A DNA stretch of 64,000 nucleotides, taken from Sulfurospirillum sp. SCADC. GTDB taxonomy: Bacteria > Campylobacterota > Campylobacteria > Campylobacterales > Sulfurospirillaceae. A model generated the notes under the pieces. That model had not been told where the DNA came from and ran no database searches. It was given only the letters and a program-made list of their open reading frames with translations. Position 1 is the stretch's first letter, and each line of letters opens with the position of its first letter. Positions 59,294 to 64,000 of the stretch are shown piece after piece. Both the position numbers and the translations under genes were made by a program. The stretch lies in assembly GCF_000743525.1 (NCBI RefSeq), contig NZ_JQGK01000014.1, positions 33,236-97,235 on the forward strand, written 5' to 3'.

Positions 59294-59294
59294 C

Positions 59295-60386
59295 GTGATG
59301 AAGCAATTTTTCATACTCCTCGTACTCTCTTTAGCCTTTTTCGCTCCTGCTTTTGCCGCTGAAGAGAGTGCTTTTTCAGGAAGCTCAAAATCACTGTTTA
59401 TCTCTGTTGAAGAAGCCCCTTCCAAAGTCTATGTGGGACAAATTTTTCCTGTAAAACTCAAAGCTATTGTGGCAAACAATACGATAGATGCTCTTGAAAA
59501 TACTTTTTCAGGTGCCACCGGTGTCGAAGTGATGAATCCCCAAAATACGTGGGAACGCTCACGCGATAATACCTACTTCAACACCTTTTATTTTAAGATC
59601 AACACCACAACCGTTACGATGCCACGGCTGAGTGTTTCGTTGATGCAGCGAAAAGAGGCATTGGAGAGCGAGATCGTGACATTTACGACACCGCAATTGA
59701 TTCAACTCAAAGCCGATCCTCTCTTTAGCAATGTCATTGCCCAAAACCTAAGCATCAACAAGTACAAAACCACTACGTTTGATGCTAAAAATGTAATTGT
59801 CGTTTTAGAGATTGAGTCCATTGGAGCCAACCTCCAAGATTTTAAACTCAGCGGAATCGCCAAAAGCGGTATTGATTCTTTTTCTGAAACAGAAACGAGT
59901 CAAAAAATCTATTACTATGCCATTGTGCCAAACTATCAAAAAAGCTTTGACTTTACCTATTTTGACCTCACAAGCAATAAATTTCATAAAATTTCTCTTC
60001 CAATTACGATTGAGAACAGTGAAGTTAGTACACAATTAGGGCTTAACCCCAAAGAGAGTATCTTTGAATTTTACAAAACCATCGGCTATGGCGTGCTCTC
60101 CTTTATCTTTTTTGTCATTTTCATTAAGCGCCGAAGATGGTACTATCTTCTCCTTTCATTGATCTTTTTAGCGCTTTTTTTCTTGGATCAAAATCCGTTG
60201 AATAATGCCAAACTTAAGAGCAATAGCAGCATTATGATTCTCCCCATGGAGCGCTCAACGGTCTTTTTTACAAGTGATAAAATCTTAGACATTGAAAAAT
60301 TAGGCGAGAGGGAAAATTACATTAAAATCTTGCTTCCAGATGGAAAAATTGGATGGACTGACCGTGAAAATATTATCAAAAATTAG
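59295..60386 (+). CDS. Envelope protein with SH3-like C-terminus, unknown function
   Basis: A 363-residue protein with a signal peptide (FFILLVLSLAFFAPAFA), an extracytoplasmic domain of beta-strand character that recalls BatD-like proteins (residues 30-250), two adjacent membrane helices near 265-300, and a C-terminal segment ending KILLPDGKIGWTDRENI, resembling an SH3-like domain. The start is either GTG 59295 or ATG 59298. A gene of this type lies between purQ and plsC in Campylobacter too. Function not known; the SH3-like and BatD-like assignments are inference. Confidence 0.8.
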   Translation: MMKQFFILLVLSLAFFAPAFAAEESAFSGSSKSLFISVEEAPSKVYVGQIFPVKLKAIVANNTIDALENTFSGATGVEVMNPQNTWERSRDNTYFNTFYFKINTTTVTMPRLSVSLMQRKEALESEIVTFTTPQLIQLKADPLFSNVIAQNLSINKYKTTTFDAKNVIVVLEIESIGANLQDFKLSGIAKSGIDSFSETETSQKIYYYAIVPNYQKSFDFTYFDLTSNKFHKISLPITIENSEVSTQLGLNPKESIFEFYKTIGYGVLSFIFFVIFIKRRRWYYLLLSLIFLALFFLDQNPLNNAKLKSNSSIMILPMERSTVFFTSDKILDIEKLGERENYIKILLPDGKIGWTDRENIIKN

Positions 60387-60399
60387 AGGGTTTTACGTG

Positions 60400-61053
60400 A
60401 TGGTTGAGTTTGTCATCACGGTGTTGATTACGATTGTTTTGATGTATGCTTTTCGCAACCACACGCATCCGATCAGGCGTACATGGGGACGTTTGCAGAC
60501 TTTTTTAATGGGCTTTAGCATCAAACAAACGGGTGAGGCAAACCCCACCACAACGCTTTTAGTCCTGAACCATCAAAGCCTTGTAGACATTGTTGCCCTT
60601 GAGACCATTTACCCTAAAAACCTCTGTTGGGTCGCGAAAAAAGAGATTCAAGATATTCCGCTTTTTGGGCATATTATTCCTGCACCTCGCATGATCTCAA
60701 TCGATCGAAACGATAAACGCTCAATCATTAAGATGATCAAAGAAGGCAAAGAGCGCGTCAGTGAAGGACGCGTGCTAGCGATGTTTCCTGAGGGAACGCG
60801 CGGACGTGGAGATAAGCTTCTCAAATTCCAAAGTGGTGCGAAAATTTTGGCGGAGAAGTTAGAGCTTATTGTCCAACCAGCCATCATTGTAGGAACACGC
60901 CATATTTTTGATTCTAAAAATATTGATGCGCATGGTGGAGAAGTTCAGGTCATTTACCTCGATCCCATCAATCCTAAAGACGATGAGCAATGGTTTGAGA
61001 AAATGCACGCGGCAATGAGCAAGAGATTGGCGCTTGCGTTGGCTGTCCACTAA
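60400..61053 (+). CDS. plsC: 1-acyl-sn-glycerol-3-phosphate acyltransferase
   Basis: PlsC makes phosphatidic acid. The start is ATG 60400, preceded by AGAGGG; earlier in-frame starts overlap the previous gene. The 217-residue protein has a membrane helix at the N-terminus, the HX4D motif NHQSLVD near residue 60 and the EGTRGRG motif near 132. It is followed by a hairpin (61061-61088) and then htpG. Confidence 0.93.
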   Translation: MVEFVITVLITIVLMYAFRNHTHPIRRTWGRLQTFLMGFSIKQTGEANPTTTLLVLNHQSLVDIVALETIYPKNLCWVAKKEIQDIPLFGHIIPAPRMISIDRNDKRSIIKMIKEGKERVSEGRVLAMFPEGTRGRGDKLLKFQSGAKILAEKLELIVQPAIIVGTRHIFDSKNIDAHGGEVQVIYLDPINPKDDEQWFEKMHAAMSKRLALALAVH

Positions 61054-61060
61054 AAACTAT

Positions 61061-61088
61061 TTTGAAAGTCACAAAAGTGGCTTTCAAA
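61061..61088 (+). terminator. plsC terminator hairpin
   Basis: TTTGAAAGTCAC-AAAA-GTGGCTTTCAAA is a 12-bp stem with one G-T pair, 7 bp after the plsC stop. No long T-run follows. An extended -10 (TGCTAAAAT) lies about 13 bp downstream and may drive htpG. Confidence 0.65.
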
Positions 61089-61120
61089 TGCTTCTGATTT
61101 TGCTAAAATAACGCGAATTT

Positions 61121-61174
61121 TTTGAATGTGTCAAAAAACTTTCTTTACATGTAAAGCTTTTTGACACATTCAAA
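61121..61174 (+). promoter_or_regulatory. 54-bp inverted repeat centred on TTTACATGTAAA before htpG
   Basis: TTTGAATGTGTCAAAAA (61121-61137) and its perfect complement (61158-61174) flank an exact palindrome (61145-61154). It lies 24 bp before the htpG ATG and could be a 5'-leader hairpin, a terminator or a repressor site. No HAIR-like 7-7-7 site was found here, although htpG is a heat-shock gene. Confidence 0.75.
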
Positions 61175-61197
61175 CTACACATATTAAAGGATAGATT

Positions 61198-63069
61198 ATG
61201 TCAAAACATCAATTTCAAACCGAAGTCACTCAGCTTTTAGACCTGATGATTCACTCACTCTACTCGAACAAAGAGATCTTTTTACGTGAACTTGTCTCCA
61301 ATGCTTCCGATGCACTCGATAAATTAAACTATCTGACCCTCACCGATGAGAACTACAAAGCGCTCTCTTATACACCACGCATTGATATTGCTATCAATAA
61401 AGAAGCTAAAACGTTAACCATCAGCGATAGCGGTATCGGTATGAACGAAGCAGAATTGGTTGAAAATCTTGGAACGATTGCCAAAAGTGGCACCAAATCT
61501 TTTTTACAGAACCTTAGTGGCGATAAAAAGAAAGACTCTAGCCTCATTGGTCAATTTGGTGTTGGTTTTTACTCTGCGTTTATGGTGGCGACTAAAATCG
61601 AAGTGGTAAGCCGTAAAGCCGGTGAAGAAAAAGCGTATATGTGGAGCTCAACCGCAGGTGCGGAGTATGACATCACAGAAGTTTCCAAAGAGAGCCACGG
61701 AACATCCATTACGCTTTATCTCAAAGACGATGAAGATGAATTTTTAGAGTTTTACCGCATTCAAAACGTCATTAAAAAATACTCAAATCACATCCAATTC
61801 CCTATTTTTATGGATAAAGAGGTCAAAGAGTACGACGATGAAGGCAAAGAAAAAAGCACTGAAATCAAAAATGAGCAGATCAACAAAGCCAGTGCGCTTT
61901 GGACAGTAGCCAAAAGTCAAATCAAGCCTGAAGAGTACAAAGACTTTTACCAACAAATCTCTCACGATAGCACCGATCCACTTCTTTGGAGCCACACCAA
62001 AGCAGAGGGTACATTTGAGTACACCACCCTCTTCTACATCCCTTCAACGCCTCCAATGGACTTGTTTAGAATGGACTATAAACCAGGTGTTAAACTCTAC
62101 GTTAAACGCGTTTTCATCACCGATGATGAGAAAGAGTTATTGCCAACGTATCTTCGTTTTGTCAAAGGTATTATCGATGCGGAAGACTTACCACTCAACG
62201 TTAGCCGTGAGATTTTACAACAAAACAGAGTCCTAGAAACCATCAAAAAAGCTTCGGTTAAAAAAATCTTGAGTGAGCTTAAATCTCTCAAAGAAAAAGA
62301 GAACGAGAAATACCTAGAGTTCTACAAAAACTTCGGACGTGTCATTAAAGAAGGTTTGTATAACGATTGGGACAATAAAGAAGCGCTACTAGAGCTTGTA
62401 CTGTTCAAATCGTCAAAACGTGAAGGTTTAGTGAGCCTCAAAGAGTACAAAGAGGCAATGAAAGAAGATCAAAAAAGCATCTATTACATCACTGGTGAAA
62501 ATGAGCGTATCCTTCGTAATTCTCCACTCATTGAGCAGTTTAAAGCCAAAGACATTGAAGTGTTACTGCTTGATGAAGAGGTCGATGCCATCGTCTTCCC
62601 AATGGTCGGTGAATACGACAAAACCCCGATTAAACCGGTCAATAACTCCGACATTGATGAAGAAATCAAAGAAGACAAAGCCAAAGTCGAAGAAGATGAG
62701 AAAACCTATAAAGAGATTTTGGTCAAAATGAAAGAAATCCTCAAAGACGACGCCAAAGATGTCAAAATCTCCAGCCGTTTGAGTGATTCTCCTTCATGCC
62801 TTGTCTACGATAAAAACGACCCAGATTTCCAAATGCAACAGATGCTAAAACAGATGGGACAAGACAATCTTCCTGCTGTTAAACCTATCTTGGAAATCAA
62901 CCCTGAGCACGAAATTTTCAAAAAATTAAGTGCTAAAAGCGATTTGTTAGAGCTTAATGACATCGCTTTCTTGTTGCTTGACCAAGCCAAACTACAAGAG
63001 GGAATGAAGATCGAAGATACCGCAGCGTTTGCTAAACGCCTCAACCGCTTTATCGCAAAAGCACTTTAA
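61198..63069 (+). CDS. htpG: Chaperone HtpG (Hsp90)
   Basis: A 623-residue Hsp90. The ATP-binding GHKL domain has [21 protein letters not shown] and [14 protein letters not shown]; the middle domain has [14 protein letters not shown]; the C-terminal dimerisation domain ends [19 protein letters not shown] precedes the ATG. It lies downstream of plsC in the conserved clpB-to-htpG block, and a hairpin made of two palindromes follows. No palindrome lies inside the 1.9-kb gene. Confidence 0.97.
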   Translation: MSKHQFQTEVTQLLDLMIHSLYSNKEIFLRELVSNASDALDKLNYLTLTDENYKALSYTPRIDIAINKEAKTLTISDSGIGMNEAELVENLGTIAKSGTKSFLQNLSGDKKKDSSLIGQFGVGFYSAFMVATKIEVVSRKAGEEKAYMWSSTAGAEYDITEVSKESHGTSITLYLKDDEDEFLEFYRIQNVIKKYSNHIQFPIFMDKEVKEYDDEGKEKSTEIKNEQINKASALWTVAKSQIKPEEYKDFYQQISHDSTDPLLWSHTKAEGTFEYTTLFYIPSTPPMDLFRMDYKPGVKLYVKRVFITDDEKELLPTYLRFVKGIIDAEDLPLNVSREILQQNRVLETIKKASVKKILSELKSLKEKENEKYLEFYKNFGRVIKEGLYNDWDNKEALLELVLFKSSKREGLVSLKEYKEAMKEDQKSIYYITGENERILRNSPLIEQFKAKDIEVLLLDEEVDAIVFPMVGEYDKTPIKPVNNSDIDEEIKEDKAKVEEDEKTYKEILVKMKEILKDDAKDVKISSRLSDSPSCLVYDKNDPDFQMQQMLKQMGQDNLPAVKPILEINPEHEIFKKLSAKSDLLELNDIAFLLLDQAKLQEGMKIEDTAAFAKRLNRFIAKAL

Positions 63070-63076
63070 AAATAGT

Positions 63077-63108
63077 TTTACATGTAAGGATTTTTCCTTA
63101 CATGTAAA
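63077..63108 (+). terminator. htpG terminator made of two TTACATGTAA copies
   Basis: TTTACATGTAAGGA-TTTT-TCCTTACATGTAAA forms a perfect 14-bp stem, starting 7 bp after the htpG stop. Each arm contains one exact palindrome (63078-63087 and 63098-63107). Confidence 0.8.
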
Positions 63109-63296
63109 GACGACTAACCTTACCCATCATAAGCTACATCAAACCTCCATTTTCATAAAATATCACACATAGCAAAAATAGCGTAAAGTTACAAGTTTAG
63201 CCCAGCCCCCTATATCTTCTTATTTATTTGGGCATATCAGACTGTTTTGTATATAATGTTCGTTAAATAAATAGTTAGCATAAGGAAGTACTATAT

Positions 63297-63887
63297 TTGA
63301 TAGATTTTTTAAATCAACATTCCAGTGCAGTTTTTGCATTATTAGGTGCTCTTGGAAGTGGAATAATGTCTTTTACTGCATCTTGGATGCTTAAAAAACG
63401 TGACTTTTCTCTTCGACTTTGGGACAAATTGTTTGACAAAAGAATTAAAGCACACGAAAATGTAATTTCAATGGCTCTTGAAATGAGAGTAATGGTCTCA
63501 TGGGGAAATTTTGAAGATGCAGGCGATGTTGCGAGAGCACCTCAAATTTTAATGTCAAAAGAAGAATTTGAACAGTGGTTTACAAAATTTACTCAATTAA
63601 CCCTTGAAAGTAGTACATGGTTAACAACAGACTGTAAAAGAGAATTGAATTTTGTACAAGATTACTTAGTTACTTTGCACCAAAATTTATCAGGAGTACC
63701 AAGTGATATATATTTAAAAATTGGTCAAATGATTAAAGAAGATTTTATCGAACTATCAAGTAAGTTGGAAAAGAAAGCTTTTGACTTTTTTTCAAAAGAA
63801 CTAGAACAATTAAAACTAAATAATCTTGATGATTGGCATAAATATGAACGTCCTATTACTGAAGAACGCCTAAATAGTCGACCCTGA
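63297..63887 (+). CDS. AT-rich gene for a membrane-anchored protein of unknown function
   Basis: A 196-residue protein read from TTG 63297, with AAGGAAG about 9 bp upstream. One membrane helix (SAVFALLGALGSGIMSFTASWML) lies near residues 10-32, then a long helical cytosolic part without known motifs. The codons are noticeably richer in A and T than in the neighbours, and no palindrome is present, which suggests a more recent arrival. A TATAAT at about 63251 is a candidate promoter. The family was not recognised; similar single-helix proteins occur in phage and defence islands, but nothing ties this one to them. Confidence 0.7.
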   Translation: MIDFLNQHSSAVFALLGALGSGIMSFTASWMLKKRDFSLRLWDKLFDKRIKAHENVISMALEMRVMVSWGNFEDAGDVARAPQILMSKEEFEQWFTKFTQLTLESSTWLTTDCKRELNFVQDYLVTLHQNLSGVPSDIYLKIGQMIKEDFIELSSKLEKKAFDFFSKELEQLKLNNLDDWHKYERPITEERLNSRP

Positions 63888-63896
63888 AAAACAAGT

Positions 63897-63919
63897 AAAA
63901 CCCTTATTTTTAGGGCTTT
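63897..63919 (+). terminator. Weak terminator after the AT-rich gene
   Basis: AAAACCCT, seven bases, then AGGGCTTT, pairing apart from one A-C mismatch, about 10 bp after the stop. The stem is short, and only a few T residues follow. Confidence 0.35.
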
Positions 63920-63935
63920 AGAAGCAATTTTGTAG

Positions 63936-63985
63936 TATAATTTCGACCATAAACAAGGGGTTTTACCCTCTATTTCTGGTCGAAA
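63936..63985 (+). promoter_or_regulatory. -10 box and nested inverted repeat at the window edge
   Basis: TATAAT (63936-63941) is followed by TTTCGACCA (63941-63949) and its perfect complement TGGTCGAAA (63977-63985), with an inner AGGG / CCCT pair (63956-63959, 63966-63969). It could be an operator or a structured leader for a gene beyond 64000. Confidence 0.5.
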
Positions 63986-64000
63986 AGGATAGCTTTGCTT

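Noticed and set aside
63974..64000. TTCTG...TAGCTTTGCTT at the window end as a fourth copy of the 63-bp repeat
   Set aside because: Only the ends resemble the repeat; the hairpin arms do not pair and the sequence runs off the window.

Overview
The window is a dense, mostly housekeeping stretch of a Campylobacterota (epsilonproteobacterial) chromosome, and the protein sequences look most like Sulfurospirillum or a close relative. The lineage is supported by several gene orders typical of Campylobacter and Helicobacter: rpsO-Rrf2 regulator-flhA; nudH-lysC-hobA-holB-folP with ligA-tlyA-ribF; cbpA-hspR-kefB beside htrA and a CprRS-type two-component system; and clpB-ctp-purC-purS-purQ-plsC-htpG. 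HobA, the DnaA-binding initiation protein, is specific to this phylum. No tRNA, rRNA, CRISPR array, insertion sequence or prophage was recognised.

Layout. 0-6.4 kb: the 3' end of lpxK, argB, thrC, kdsB, a small unknown gene, dsbD and ppk2. 6.4-11 kb: the hrcA-grpE-dnaK heat-shock operon, a small XRE regulator with a 56-residue partner, and rpsO. 11-16.8 kb: Rrf2 regulator, flhA, a DHH phosphoesterase, cmoA and a diguanylate cyclase. 16.7-25.7 kb: a long, tightly overlapping minus-strand operon from nudH to ribF. 25.7-33.9 kb: hemW, kefB-hspR-cbpA, htrA, a CprR/CprS pair and a small GGDEF-like protein. 33.9-42 kb: LolC/E-type permease, secA, lolA, a haem-binding GGDEF-EAL protein and nhaA. 42-47 kb: the rpmH-rnpA-yidD-yidC-jag-mnmE operon. 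47-51.6 kb: a coenzyme-B12 glutamate mutase operon (glmS, glmE, mutL) followed by an ANL adenylating enzyme. 51.6-64 kb: a tetrahaem cytochrome, an RraA-like protein, clpB, ctp, purCSQ, plsC, htpG and one AT-rich gene of unknown function.

Three signals stand out. (1) The palindrome TTACATGTAA occurs at least 33 times exactly, roughly 200-fold over chance. It lies in 20 of the genes, where it forces Leu-His-Val or Thr-Cys-Lys into the proteins, and it is enriched in intergenic DNA, where pairs of it build hairpins. (2) A complete heat-shock circuit can be read from the DNA: hspR, hrcA and three near-identical HspR-type operators on the promoters of hrcA-grpE-dnaK, clpB and cbpA-hspR, plus a CIRCE-like HrcA site at hrcA. 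(3) A structured 63-bp intergenic repeat occurs three times, each just after the stop codon of a minus-strand gene.

In addition, two genes of the rpmH-mnmE operon (rnpA and mnmE) have no ATG, GTG or TTG that could start the conserved protein. They seem to begin at ATT and ATA.
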